In this document: in pieces, positions 42,701 to 53,458 of the stretch | Position numbering within the stretch: position 1 is the first letter of the stretch | Layout of the letters: every line of letters starts with the position of its first letter | Assembly (NCBI RefSeq): GCF_900143625.1 | Contig: NZ_FRFF01000135.1 | Span: 124,001 to 188,000, forward strand | DNA: 64,000 bases | From: Nocardiopsis sp. JB363 | GTDB taxonomy: Bacteria; Actinomycetota; Actinomycetes; Streptosporangiales; Streptosporangiaceae | Direction of reading: 5' to 3' | Notes under the pieces: model-generated | What the model was told of the DNA's origin: nothing | The model's input: only the letters and a program-made list of their open reading frames with translations | The model's database searches: none | Position numbers and translations under genes: made by a program

Positions 42701-43998
42701 CTACAGCCTGCCCTGGGCCTTGAGGTTGATGTAGGCGTCGGCCAGGGCCGGTGCGATGTGCTCGGGGTCGGCGTCGACCACCTCGGCGCCCATCCGGCGC
42801 AGTTCCGCGCTGATCCGGTGCCGCTCGCTCACGGTGCGTTCGGCGGAGGCCGCCCGGTACAGGGCGGCGGCGCTGCCCCGTTCGGCGGCCATCTCCTCCA
42901 CCTTCGGATCCTTGACCCCCGCCACCAGCAGCAGGTGGTGCGAGGACAACAGCGGCAGCCGCGGCAGCAGACCCTCTTCGAGGGCGGTCGTGTTGAGGTC
43001 GGTCAGCAACACCACCAACCGACGGCTACGGCCCTGGGAGAGAATCGTGCTGACCAGACCCGCCGGGTCCGACTCCACCAGCTCGGCCTCCAACGGCGCC
43101 ATGGCCTCCACGACCCGACGCACCTGGCTGCCCTTGCCGGAGGCCTTCACCTGGGCTCGGACGGCCCGGTCGTAGGCCATGAAGTCCACCCGGTCGCCCG
43201 CCTTGCCCGCCAGCGCGGTGAGCAGCAGGGCCGCGTCCATGGCGTGGTCCAGCCTGGGGGTGTCGCCCACCCGACCGGCGGAGGTGCGGCCGGTGTCCAG
43301 CACGATGAGGATGCGCCGGTCGCGTTCGGGCCGCCAGGTCCGCACCACCACACCGTCGTTCCGGGCCGTGGCGCGCCAGTCGATGGAGCGAACGTCGTCG
43401 CCGGGCACGTAGTCGCGCAGTGAGTCGAACTCGCTGCCCTGACCGCGCACCATCGCGGTGTGCTGCCCCTCCAGCTCGCGCAGGCGGGACAACTTGCCCG
43501 GAAGGTGCCTACGGCTGTGGAACGGCGGCAGCGTCCGCACGGTCCACGGCGCCTGGAGGGTGACCTGACGCCCGGCGAGCCCCAACGGGCCGACGCTGCG
43601 CACGGTGACTCCGGCGGAACGGGCGTCACCCCGGCGGGTCGGGGTGAGCGTGGTCGTGATCCGACGTCGTTCACCGGCGTCCACACGAAGTGGCCGTGCC
43701 TTGGGCGCACTGTGCGAACTGGGCGGCCAGGCGTCGCGTACCGAACCGCGCAGGCGCCGCTTGGTCGGGTTGCCCACCAGTACCGACACCGACGCGGAGT
43801 CGCCCAGGCGCAGCGAGGTCTCGCCCTCCCGGGTCAGTCGCATCCGTCGAGGGGAGGTCGCCAGCGCCACGTCCAGCACGACGAGCAGCACCACCAGACC
43901 CACGGCGACGTAGGTGACGGTCTCGCCGATCTGACCGGAGATCGCCACCGCGCCCGTCGCGAGGAGCGCCAGGAGCACGGCCCGGCCGGTGACCACCA

Positions 43999-43999
<1 letters not shown>
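42701..43999 (-). CDS. DUF58 domain protein (MoxR-associated, vWA-like)
   Basis: A 432-residue protein with two N-terminal membrane segments (residues about 5-45) and a cytoplasmic part. The family block RGQGSEFDSLRDYVPGDD, then RSIDWRATARN, sits near 195-225, and ILIVLDTGRTSAG (about 240-252) begins a von Willebrand A-like fold with the metal-binding DxxxS modified. DUF58 proteins are paired with MoxR ATPases and are thought to act with them in assembling or maturing complexes at the membrane. Its start overlaps the moxR stop by one base, so the pair is coupled. Confidence 0.85.
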
Positions 44000-44982
<983 letters not shown>

Positions 44983-45072
44983 GTGCCGTCTACCTCTCTC
45001 GATCCCTTGTCGGTTCTGGTCTGTGGGGGGAACGCGCGACCCTTCGGGCCGGGTCCTTGGGGGCGTGGCCGG

Positions 45073-46281
45073 TCACCGTAGTTTCCGGGTGAGTTCGTCC
45101 AACGCTTCACTGAGCCCGAGCATGGCGTCGTCGTCGGCCACGTACGGGTCGTTCGGCCCCGGGTAGAGCAGTTGCCCCAGGTGGTGCGGGTCGTCGCCGG
45201 TGCGTGCGGCCAGTGTCGCCACCACGGCCTGAGACCCGGAATCGGTGTTCAGTCCCAACTTGGGCACCGAACGTTCCAGGAAACCGGTCCGCAGGGCGGC
45301 CGCCACCCGGTCCCGGGCGCTCCGCGATCGGTACAGCCCGGCCCGCCCCTCGGTGGTCTCCGAGGCGCGCACCACGACGGGCAGCGACTCGTGGACGAGG
45401 GCGCCCAACCTCCGGCCCCGCCAGAGGGCGAGCAGCAGCAGCGTCAGCGCGAGTGGCACCGCGGACCACAGCAGCCCGGCCGGGAGCAGGTCCTGGATGT
45501 CGGAGCCGCCGGCCTCCTGGGGAGCGTCCGGGCGCAGCCACACGACGTGCTCCGCCGACGTCAGGTTCAGCGCCAGCGCGGCGTTGCCGTCGGCGTCCAG
45601 GTCACGGTTGGTCAGGAAGGTGCCGGTGCCGACCACGGTGGTGGTGCCGCCGTGCGGAGAGTCCACCCTGATCAGTGCGGACCCGTCGTCGGACGGATAG
45701 CAGGTCTGGGCGACCACAGCGTCGTCGGCGGAGTACAACTCGCCGGCGACTTCGGCGGATCCCGCGGCGGCGGCCGCGGGCAGTGCGCACTCCGGTTCGA
45801 GCGAGTCCTCGTCGTCGGCTCGACCGGTCACGTCGGTGCCCGGAGCGAACGCCTCCAGGGAGCGCAGGGAGGGCTGTACGAGCACGGTGTCCGTGCCCAG
45901 CTCGGACAGGGTGTCCAGCTCCTCGGGCAGCATCCGGTGGTCGAGGAAGACCAGGAGCACGGTGTCCTCGCCCGTGCGTTCCACGGCCTGTGCCGCCGAC
46001 GCGGAGTCCCGCGCCACGGTGACGTCGGCGTCCTCGGCCAAGAGCCGGGAGAAGGCCCGCGCTCCGCTGGGCTCGGGGTTGCCCGGTTCCAGACGGCCGG
46101 AGGGGAACTGCTCACCGCCCAGGGACAGCAGGACCCCCACCAGGAGCAGCGCGGCGAACAGGACCACGGGGACGCGTACCGAACGCCACAGTCGCCGGAC
46201 GCCGCCGGAGTCGTGTTCGGCTCCGGGTCGGGGCCGTTCCCGAGTGGAGGGTGCGGGGGTGGTCGGTGCGGTCGACGTCAT
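45073..46281 (-). CDS. DUF4350 domain membrane protein
   Basis: A 402-residue protein. A membrane segment at about 32-52 (VPVVLFAALLLVGVLLSL) is followed by the DUF4350 part, which starts with SGARAFSRLLAEDADVTVAR and resembles a GATase-like fold (EDTVLLVFLDHRMLPEE). A second membrane segment lies near 268-288 (LWSAVPLALTLLLLALW), and the C-terminal region is cytoplasmic and helical (RARDRVAAALRTGFLERSV type). Function unknown, but it is always with MoxR and DUF58. Its start overlaps the DUF4129 gene stop by 4 bases. Confidence 0.82.
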   Translation of the reverse strand: MTSTAPTTPAPSTRERPRPGAEHDSGGVRRLWRSVRVPVVLFAALLLVGVLLSLGGEQFPSGRLEPGNPEPSGARAFSRLLAEDADVTVARDSASAAQAVERTGEDTVLLVFLDHRMLPEELDTLSELGTDTVLVQPSLRSLEAFAPGTDVTGRADDEDSLEPECALPAAAAAGSAEVAGELYSADDAVVAQTCYPSDDGSALIRVDSPHGGTTTVVGTGTFLTNRDLDADGNAALALNLTSAEHVVWLRPDAPQEAGGSDIQDLLPAGLLWSAVPLALTLLLLALWRGRRLGALVHESLPVVVRASETTEGRAGLYRSRSARDRVAAALRTGFLERSVPKLGLNTDSGSQAVVATLAARTGDDPHHLGQLLYPGPNDPYVADDDAMLGLSEALDELTRKLR

Positions 46282-46925
46282 CGTGCCTCCGCCGCGGTCT
46301 CGTCCCCGGTGACCACCGGACGGGCGGCGCTGAGCCGAACGTCCAGTTCGCGCAGGGTGCGGGCGGATTCGGGGGTGGCGACACGGTCGCCGTAGACCAC
46401 GTCGTTGAAGATGCGGGCGCCCTCGCGCAGCCCCTCGGCCTCGCCGGGCAGCACGCCGGCGGCCTCGTCGGCGAGCTCGGTGGCGGTGCGCCCGGCCCGG
46501 GGGGCGATGATGGTCCGGTCCTCCAGGTCCACGCTGATGGCGCGCAGCCGTTCGGTGACCGCCTGGGCGAACTCGCCGGCGGTCTCGTGTCGGTCGGCCG
46601 AGGCACGGTGGTCGGTCGCCGACCGGACCGTCCCCTCATGGACGAGGGCGTCGAGACGACGGTTGCGCGTCGGACGCAGGTACACGATGAGCACCACCAC
46701 GGCGATCACGACGACCAGCAGGAGCAGGGCGGCCCACACCTGGCCGGGCAGGAACCCCTCGCCTGCCGTGAGCAAAGAGCTCAACCACTCCTCCACCCAG
46801 GCCAGGAAACGGTCGATGATCGAGGGTTCGTGTTCGCCGTAGAGGGGGTCGGAGAGTTCCTCGATGGCGCGACGGCGGCCCTCGTCCCGGGTCACCTCCA
46901 GGGGCGCGGTCGTCGTGGGCCTCAC
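46278..46925 (-). CDS. DUF4129 domain protein
   Basis: A 215-residue protein with one membrane segment (VWAALLLLVVVIAVVVLIVY, about 63-82) and a cytoplasmic C-terminal DUF4129 domain (AVTERLRAISVDLEDRTIIA and AGRTATELADEAAG, then FNDVVYGDR). In transglutaminase-like proteins this domain stands at the C-terminus; alone it occurs in MoxR clusters. Both ends overlap neighbours by 4 bases (46278-46281 and 46922-46925), showing a tightly coupled operon of three genes from 48496. Confidence 0.82.
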   Translation of the reverse strand: MRPTTTAPLEVTRDEGRRRAIEELSDPLYGEHEPSIIDRFLAWVEEWLSSLLTAGEGFLPGQVWAALLLLVVVIAVVVLIVYLRPTRNRRLDALVHEGTVRSATDHRASADRHETAGEFAQAVTERLRAISVDLEDRTIIAPRAGRTATELADEAAGVLPGEAEGLREGARIFNDVVYGDRVATPESARTLRELDVRLSAARPVVTGDETAAEAR

Positions 46926-48496
46926 GTGCGCGGCTCCGGCAGGTAGATCTCGGGACCGCTCGACTCGCCCCGCTGGGCGGCCTGATGCAGCTTCAGGTCG
47001 AGCCCCTCACGGCGCATCCGCAGATCGACGTAGAGCAGGGTGTTCACCCCGGCCACGAACGGTTGGGTGACCGCGTAGATCAGCACGGTGAGCAGGTAGG
47101 TGACCGCGCCGGCGAGGATCATGGGCCAGGCCGCGTCGGGGGAGGTCGCGCCGATGAAGCCGGTGATCAGGCTCACGGGGGTGCTCAGGACCATCTGCAC
47201 CACCATGACGATGAGCAGGGTCAGGAGCCAGTAGCCCAGGGTGCGCCACCAGCTGCCCCGGGAGAGCTGCCAGGAACGCGCCATGGCCTGGAAGGGGCCC
47301 ACCCGCTCCAGGACGACCATCGGCATGGCGAAGTACAGCCGGATCCAGATCCAGAGCGCGGGCAGGGCCACCGCGACCGCTCCGAGCAGACCGACCAGAA
47401 GGCCGACGGCCACACCGGCCCCACCGCCGGAGGCGTAGCCGACCATGACGCCGACGAGGATCGCGACGAACAGGGCGATGAAGAACACCAGGCCCATGAC
47501 GAACCCGATGACCAACCTCAGCAGGGCGAGGCCGAGGATGGCGCCGATGCGACCACGGGCGGCCTCCCACGCCTGCTTCGGGGTGAGCTTGTGGCCGAGG
47601 ACGGCCATGCCCGCGACCGCGGCCAGGAGGCCGAGCAGGATCGCCGCGCCCAGGTAGACGATCAGCTCACCGAGGTACATGAGACCCATGACCAGAGGTG
47701 AGGACGGGAAGAGCGGTGAGTTCGGGTCGACGGCCGCCGGATCGGCCATGATCTCGTCCAGGAACGTGGTGTAGTCGTCCAGGAAGAGCGTCGAGGCGAT
47801 CGAGCTGAGGATGGTCGCCAGCGCCATGACGACGAGGGCCAACCCCATGGTGGTCTTCGGGTTGTTGCGGACGTAGCTGAACGCCCCGTTGAAGATGTCG
47901 CCGAGGCTCATGGGCCGCAGCGCCACCACACCGGGCTTGGGCGCGTCGGGTCGCACGGGACCGTGTCCGTAGCCGCCCTGCGGTCCGTGGCCGGGGGGAG
48001 GTCCGTAACCGGGCGGGTACCCGGGGGGAGGTCCGTAACCTGGCGGGACGTTTCCGGGCGGGGGAGCGTAGGAGGGCTGTTCGCCGTAGGGCTGTCCGTG
48101 ACCCGGCTGTCCGTACTGCCCGGGACCGTACTGGGCCTGTCCGTACTGAGCCTGTCCGTACTGGGCCTGCTCGTACTGCCCGGGACCGTACTGCTCCTGA
48201 CCGTAGGACGGAGCTCCGTATCCCGGGGGTGCGTACCCCTGTGGTCCGTGCCCGGGTTGTGCGCCGTATCCGGGCTGAGCGGGGGGTGCGAAGCCGGGGC
48301 CATCGGTCCGTTCCGGGGGAGGCGTCGCCCCCTGGCCCGGGGCGGCCCACCCGGAAGGGGCCGCGGGGCTCGGGTCGGCGGGGCCCGGGGTCGGGTGCTC
48401 GGACCCGCCGGGGGTCCCGGAGCCGGGCGACCGCTGTTCCTCGGTGCCGTCCGGGGTCTCCCCGGACGTGTCCCGGTGGCCGTCCTCCTGGCTCAT
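46922..48496 (-). CDS. Polytopic membrane protein with Pro/Gly/Tyr-rich N-terminal tail
   Basis: A 524-residue protein. Residues 1-190 are disordered: an acidic start, then repeats such as QYGQAQYGQ, PPGYG and PGHGP. From about 200, ALRPMSLGDIFNGAFSYVRNNPKT marks the glycerophosphodiester phosphodiesterase membrane-domain-like family, followed by six membrane segments. There is no catalytic domain. ATG 48496 has GGAGGGCGGA 6-7 bases upstream; an earlier in-frame ATG at 48550 is less likely. It heads the operon with the DUF4129 and DUF4350 genes, and is divergent from mtrA. Its tail resembles that of the protein at 21872. Confidence 0.78.
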   Translation of the reverse strand: MSQEDGHRDTSGETPDGTEEQRSPGSGTPGGSEHPTPGPADPSPAAPSGWAAPGQGATPPPERTDGPGFAPPAQPGYGAQPGHGPQGYAPPGYGAPSYGQEQYGPGQYEQAQYGQAQYGQAQYGPGQYGQPGHGQPYGEQPSYAPPPGNVPPGYGPPPGYPPGYGPPPGHGPQGGYGHGPVRPDAPKPGVVALRPMSLGDIFNGAFSYVRNNPKTTMGLALVVMALATILSSIASTLFLDDYTTFLDEIMADPAAVDPNSPLFPSSPLVMGLMYLGELIVYLGAAILLGLLAAVAGMAVLGHKLTPKQAWEAARGRIGAILGLALLRLVIGFVMGLVFFIALFVAILVGVMVGYASGGGAGVAVGLLVGLLGAVAVALPALWIWIRLYFAMPMVVLERVGPFQAMARSWQLSRGSWWRTLGYWLLTLLIVMVVQMVLSTPVSLITGFIGATSPDAAWPMILAGAVTYLLTVLIYAVTQPFVAGVNTLLYVDLRMRREGLDLKLHQAAQRGESSGPEIYLPEPRT

Positions 48497-48944
48497 CCGT
48501 TCCGCCCTCCGTGAGGTTCGGTTACTCTGCGCGAGCGTATTCGCTCTCATCCTGATCTGTCGGAAACCAACCTACCGGCCGGTTCCACCGCTCTTCAGTG
48601 GTATCGGAGTGTGTCCTATGACAACCGACGCACTTCATTCCTTTTGTATGCTTTCTGTTACCAACCGGCCAAGTCTCGGAGCTTTCCAGGTCTTCCTGGC
48701 CAGGGGCGACGCCGCAGGTGGCCGAAAACCGCCAAAAAGGGTCCAACACCGTTGACCGCACTTCCCACCGTGCCCGGAGCCGGCAAGGTTGGAGAAGATG
48801 AAACGCGGTTCCCGAAATCCCCTGACCGGGGAGCATGGGGACCGAACCACTGACGCCGCTTGAGTGTTCCAGGAGAGAGGAGTAGGCGCCGAAATCCCGC
48901 GTCGCCCCTGAGGCGACGCAGGCCCGACGGCGCCGGACACACCG
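48497..48944. other. Intergenic region between membrane-protein operon and mtrA
   Basis: 448 bases without a credible gene; open frames here lack ribosome sites and family resemblance. It must hold both promoters. An AT-richer patch at about 48637-48662 (TTTTGTATGCTTTCTGTTA) is the most promoter-like part. A hairpin near mtrA is listed separately. Confidence 0.55.
48899..48919 (+). promoter_or_regulatory. Hairpin in the mtrA leader
   Basis: GCGTCGCC (48899-48906), loop cctga, GGCGACGC (48912-48919): a perfect 8-bp stem ending 25 bases before the mtrA ATG. The start has no clear ribosome site, so the hairpin could affect translation, or it may be an autoregulatory site for MtrA. Confidence 0.4.
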
Positions 48945-49622
48945 ATGAAGGGACGTGTACTGGTTGTCGACGATGACCTCGCCCTCGCCGAGATGCTGGG
49001 GATCGTACTCCGGGGTGAGGGGTTCGAGCCCTCGTTCGTCCACGACGGGGACAAGGCCATGGAAGCCTTCCGCGAGACCAAGCCTGACCTGGTCCTCCTC
49101 GACCTGATGCTCCCCGGGGCCGACGGCATCGACGTGTGCCGTCAGATCCGCACCGAGTCCGGGGTGCCCATCGTCATGCTCACCGCCAAGAGCGACACCG
49201 TCGACGTCGTGCTGGGACTTGAATCGGGGGCCGACGACTACATCGTCAAGCCCTTCAAGCCCAAGGAGTTGGTGGCCCGCGTGCGCGTGCGTCTGCGCCG
49301 CACCGAGGAGCCCGCCCCCGAGGTCCTGCAGATCGGCGACATCAACATCGACGTCGCCGGGCACGCGGTGCGCCGGGACGGCGAGCAGATCAGCCTCACC
49401 CCGCTCGAATTCGACCTGCTGGTCGCCCTGGCCCGCAAGCCGCGTCAGGTGTTCACCCGCGAGGTGCTGCTCGAACAGGTCTGGGGTTACCGACACGCCG
49501 CCGACACGCGCCTGGTCAACGTGCACGTGCAGCGGCTGCGCGCCAAGATCGAGAAGGACCCCGAACACCCCGAGGTCGTCGTGACCGTACGCGGCGTCGG
49601 CTACAAGGCCGGTACCGCCTGA
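48945..49622 (+). CDS. mtrA: Two-component response regulator MtrA
   Basis: A 225-residue OmpR/PhoB-type regulator. The receiver domain (1-120) has acidic pair Asp9-Asp10, phosphoacceptor Asp53 in LLDLMLPG, and Lys102 in VKPFKP. The winged helix begins near 130 and includes LTPLEFDLLVALARKPRQVF and VWGYRHAADTRLVNVHVQRL. Sequence and order with mtrB and lpqB identify it as MtrA, which controls cell-wall hydrolases, division and, in Streptomyces, development. No strong ribosome site precedes the ATG. Confidence 0.96.
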   Translation: MKGRVLVVDDDLALAEMLGIVLRGEGFEPSFVHDGDKAMEAFRETKPDLVLLDLMLPGADGIDVCRQIRTESGVPIVMLTAKSDTVDVVLGLESGADDYIVKPFKPKELVARVRVRLRRTEEPAPEVLQIGDINIDVAGHAVRRDGEQISLTPLEFDLLVALARKPRQVFTREVLLEQVWGYRHAADTRLVNVHVQRLRAKIEKDPEHPEVVVTVRGVGYKAGTA

Positions 49623-49638
49623 TCCGACCGAGATCCCC

Positions 49639-51402
49639 ATGACCGTGTCCGAACCCGAGGAGGGGCGACAGGCCGACCCCGAAGGGGATCGGCCGGTCCC
49701 CTCCTCAGGGCTGCCCGCTTCCGAGGACGCTCCGAGTGAATCCAACTCGGGCCTGACCCGTGCCTACCTCCTCGCCCAGCGCGCCGCGCGCGCACTGGTG
49801 CGCGGGGTGCACAGCAACTGGCGCCGTTCGCTGTACCTACGGGTCATCAGCACGACCCTGCTCCTGTCCATGCTCGTCCTGGTGGGACTGAGCTACGTGC
49901 TGATCTCCGAGGTCCGCGGCGGGCTGTTGGAGGCCAAGGTGAACGGGGCGGTCAACGACCACCGCGCCGGCCTCAGCTACGCCGTGGCGGAGTTGCAGGA
50001 GAACGAGACCAGCGACCGCGACCGCCTGCTCAACGACCTCGCGCGCGAGCTGACCAGCCGCAGCGGTGAGACCGGGCTGTACGGCGTCATCGTGCTGCCT
50101 TCGGTCAGCGACGAACGCGGCTGGGCGACCGTCGACGAGGACACCGTCCAGGAGAGCGTGCCCGAACGCCTGGTCGAGCAGGTCCGCCACTCCGAAGTGC
50201 CCGATCAGCAGTACCACACGTACACGCGGATCGAGACCGAGGACGGTTCCATCGAACCCGCCCTGGTCGTGGGCGCCCAACTCACCCACGCCTACGAGCT
50301 CTACTACGTGTTCCCGCTCCAACACGAGCAGGAGATCCTGGACCTGGTCCAGAACACGGTCGCGCTCGTCGGCGCCCTGCTCGTGATCCTCCTCGGACTC
50401 ATCGCGTTCATGGTCACCCGAATGGTGGTCACCCCGATCCGGTCCGCGGCGCTGTCGGCCGAACGGCTCGCCTCCGGCGACCTCGCCGAACGCATGACCG
50501 TGCGGGGCGAGGACGACCTCGCCCGGCTCGCGATGTCCTTCAACGACATGGCCGGCAACCTCCAGGAGAAGATCCAGGAGCTGGAGGAGCTGTCCAAGGT
50601 GCAGCGCCAGTTCGTCTCCGATGTCTCACACGAACTGCGCACCCCGCTCACCACCATCCGTATGGCCGGTGACCTGCTCTTCGACGATCGAGAAACGCTC
50701 GATGGCTCCCACCGGCGTTCCGTGGAACTGCTCCAGAGCCAGGTGGAACGCTTCGAGGAACTGCTTTCGGATCTTCTGGAGATCAGCCGGCACGACGCGG
50801 GCGCGGCCACCCTGGGCATCGAGTCCTCCGACCTTCGCGACTCGGTGATGAAGGCGGTCGGCGACGCCGAGCAGATCGCCGAACGCCGCGGCATCAAGGT
50901 GATCCTGCGGCTGCCCGCCGACCCCTGCATGGCCGAGTTCGACACCCGGCGCATCAACCGCATCCTGCGCAACCTGGTGGTCAACGCCATCGAGCACAGC
51001 GAGGGGCGCGACGTCGTGGTGGCCGCGGCAGGTGACCGCGACGCCATCGCGGTGACCGTCCGCGACTACGGGGTGGGTCTGAAGGAGGGGGAGGAGCACC
51101 TGTGCTTCGACCGCTTCTGGCGGGCCGACTATTCCCGGGTGCGCACCACCGGAGGCACCGGGCTCGGGTTGCCCATCGCCAAGGAGGACGCCGTCCTGCA
51201 CGGCGGTTGGCTCCAGGCGTGGGGCATGCCGGGCCAGGGCTCCCAGTTCCGGCTGTCCCTGCCCCGACGCTCCGGTACCGAGCTGCGTGGTTCCCCGTTG
51301 CCGCTGGTGCCGCCGGAGATCGCCCTGGGCCGTAACTTCACCTCCTTGGGCGAACCGTCCGCCAAGGTGCGCGGTGGCACCGAAGACGAGGAGGTCTCGT
51401 GA
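49639..51402 (+). CDS. mtrB: Sensor histidine kinase MtrB
   Basis: A 587-residue membrane sensor kinase. One membrane segment at about 72-93 (TTLLLSMLVLVGLSYVL), an outer sensor loop to about 235, a second segment at about 237-262, then HAMP, DHp with His331 in DVSHELRTPL, and the ATPase domain with NLVVNAIEHS (N box), the DYGVGLK G1 box and GGTGLGLPIAKE. It phosphorylates MtrA; LpqB, encoded next, modulates it in mycobacteria. It begins 16 bases after mtrA and ends in a GTGA overlap with lpqB. Confidence 0.95.
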   Translation: MTVSEPEEGRQADPEGDRPVPSSGLPASEDAPSESNSGLTRAYLLAQRAARALVRGVHSNWRRSLYLRVISTTLLLSMLVLVGLSYVLISEVRGGLLEAKVNGAVNDHRAGLSYAVAELQENETSDRDRLLNDLARELTSRSGETGLYGVIVLPSVSDERGWATVDEDTVQESVPERLVEQVRHSEVPDQQYHTYTRIETEDGSIEPALVVGAQLTHAYELYYVFPLQHEQEILDLVQNTVALVGALLVILLGLIAFMVTRMVVTPIRSAALSAERLASGDLAERMTVRGEDDLARLAMSFNDMAGNLQEKIQELEELSKVQRQFVSDVSHELRTPLTTIRMAGDLLFDDRETLDGSHRRSVELLQSQVERFEELLSDLLEISRHDAGAATLGIESSDLRDSVMKAVGDAEQIAERRGIKVILRLPADPCMAEFDTRRINRILRNLVVNAIEHSEGRDVVVAAAGDRDAIAVTVRDYGVGLKEGEEHLCFDRFWRADYSRVRTTGGTGLGLPIAKEDAVLHGGWLQAWGMPGQGSQFRLSLPRRSGTELRGSPLPLVPPEIALGRNFTSLGEPSAKVRGGTEDEEVS

Positions 51403-53348
51403 GCCAGAAGGCACGAAGGGTCGCGTCGTTCCCGCGAGCGCTCTCCCCGGGCGTACGGCCCCGGCAGGGGCTGTCCCGGTCCGCGCGCGGCTTCGCCGCC
51501 GCCGCGCTCGCCTGCGTGACCCTCGCGGCGTGCGCGACCGTCCCCATGACCGGACCGGTCGTCCCCGGTGAGGGCGGCGACGTCTCCGGCGACCCCTATG
51601 ACGGCTACGTGCGACTGCTGCCCGCGGGCCCGCAGCCCGGGGTGGCCCCCGAAGGACTGGTCGACGGCTTCCTCAAGGACATGGGCAGCTTCGAGGAGGA
51701 CCACAAGGCGGCGCGCAGCTACATGCAGTCCGAGACCGCCGAGACGTGGTCCCCCAACGGCGCGGTGAGCGTGTTCAACGACCTCGACGCCGCCGACTTC
51801 GACGCCGAGATCAGCGACGACGGCCTCACCGCCAACGTCCTGGTACGCAGCAACCAGGTGGCGACCATCGACGAGAGCGGCAAGTACGTCCCCACCCAGT
51901 CCCCGGCCACCCTCCTGGAGGAGACGTTCACCCTGGTCAGGGAGGACGGCGACCCCGAGGGCGAATGGCGGATCCAGGACCTGCCCGACGAGCTGCTGCT
52001 CAGTGCGCTCGACATCGAACGCACCCACCGCCCGTTCAACCTCTACTACTTCAACTCCGAGCGCACGGCCCTGGTCCCCGACCCGGTCTACCTGCCCGTG
52101 AGCCCCGACCAACTGGCCGAGCGTCTGCTCCGCAAGCTCATCGCCGGTCCCACGGACTGGCTCGCTCCCGCGGTGTCCTCCGCGTTCCCGGAAGAGGCCG
52201 TCACCCGTCTGGAGGTCGACTCCGAGCACGCCGTGATCAACGTCAGCGGTATCGCCGAGATCGACGAGTACGACATGGCGGCCCAGATCGCCTGGACACT
52301 GCGCCAACTACCCGAGGTCCAGGAGTTCACCCTCAAGGTCAACGGTGAGGAGGTCGCGTTCCCCGACTCCGACGGGGAGAGCGCCGACCGGCCGCGCCCC
52401 GGCAGCGACCTGTGGTCGAGGGTGAGCCCCGGTGCGACGTCCGCCGACATCCGCGGCTACTACACCCAGGCGGGGCAGCTGTGGTCGGCCTCCGACTGGA
52501 CCGCCGAGAACTTCGGCGACGCCGAACCGGTCCCCGGACCGCTCGGCCGCGGTGACCTGCAGTTGGACCGGTTCGCGGTCTCTCTCGACCAGAGCACCAT
52601 CGCCGGCATCACCCTCGGTGGGAGCGAGGTCGTCACCAGTCTCGCCGACCCGGGCGCCCGAACCCGGGAGGTCCTCGACGAGGGCCTGTTCACCGACCTG
52701 TCCTGGGACATCGACAACAACCTCTGGGTGGTGGAGGAGACCCCCGACGAGGACGAGGACGACGAGGAAGAGGACGAGGGTGCCGGTCGGGAGGCCGAAG
52801 GAGACCCGAACCTCAGCGGTTCGGGGGCCGAGGAACCACCCGAACCGGGCGACAGCACCCTGTGGCTGCTCCGCGACGGTGACGAAGTGGTCCGAGCCCA
52901 GGTGAGCGGCTTGCGCGACCACTCCCTGGTGAGTTTCCGCATCTCCCGGGACGGCGCACGCGCCGCGGTCATCACGGAGCAGGACGGTGAGCGCGCGCTC
53001 AAGGTCGGCCGAGTGGTCGACGACCGGGACGGTCAGGTCTCCGTGGGCGAGTTCATCACCCTCGCCCAAGAGGTGGAGGACGTCACCGCGGTCGCATGGC
53101 GCTCCAGCGACCAACTGGTGGTGCTGGGCAGCAGGGACGGTGGCACGCACCAGGCGATGCTGGTGGCGTTGGACGGCGGCACCCCCGCGGCCAGCGCGGG
53201 CACCCCCGCCGCGGGCATGGTCACCATCTCCGGAGCACCTGGACAGCCGCTGCTCGCCGGCTCCGACGACGGCAACATCTGGGCTTCGAACGACCCCTTG
53301 AACTGGCAGAACGTCGTCGAGGGCGGATCGCCGACCTTCCCGGGTTGA
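51399..53348 (+). CDS. lpqB: Lipoprotein LpqB, MtrB-associated
   Basis: A 649-residue lipoprotein. The signal peptide has a basic start, a hydrophobic core and LAAC with Cys45 as the lipidated residue. Then comes a GerMN-like domain (about 250-330, GPTDWLAPAVSSAFPEEA) and a beta-propeller-like C-terminal half. An unusually acidic insert (residues about 447-470, mostly Asp/Glu) interrupts the propeller. LpqB binds the MtrB outer domain in mycobacteria and affects its signalling. It starts with GTG overlapping the mtrB stop. Confidence 0.92.
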   Translation: MSQKARRVASFPRALSPGVRPRQGLSRSARGFAAAALACVTLAACATVPMTGPVVPGEGGDVSGDPYDGYVRLLPAGPQPGVAPEGLVDGFLKDMGSFEEDHKAARSYMQSETAETWSPNGAVSVFNDLDAADFDAEISDDGLTANVLVRSNQVATIDESGKYVPTQSPATLLEETFTLVREDGDPEGEWRIQDLPDELLLSALDIERTHRPFNLYYFNSERTALVPDPVYLPVSPDQLAERLLRKLIAGPTDWLAPAVSSAFPEEAVTRLEVDSEHAVINVSGIAEIDEYDMAAQIAWTLRQLPEVQEFTLKVNGEEVAFPDSDGESADRPRPGSDLWSRVSPGATSADIRGYYTQAGQLWSASDWTAENFGDAEPVPGPLGRGDLQLDRFAVSLDQSTIAGITLGGSEVVTSLADPGARTREVLDEGLFTDLSWDIDNNLWVVEETPDEDEDDEEEDEGAGREAEGDPNLSGSGAEEPPEPGDSTLWLLRDGDEVVRAQVSGLRDHSLVSFRISRDGARAAVITEQDGERALKVGRVVDDRDGQVSVGEFITLAQEVEDVTAVAWRSSDQLVVLGSRDGGTHQAMLVALDGGTPAASAGTPAAGMVTISGAPGQPLLAGSDDGNIWASNDPLNWQNVVEGGSPTFPG

Positions 53349-53458
53349 GCCGCGGACCACGTGGACGAACACGCCTCGGCAATGGCCGGGCGCGGGGTTG
53401 TCCACAGGCGCGAAATCGGCTCTGGTGAAGTGGGCTCCGACCCCGCACCCTTGAGGAC

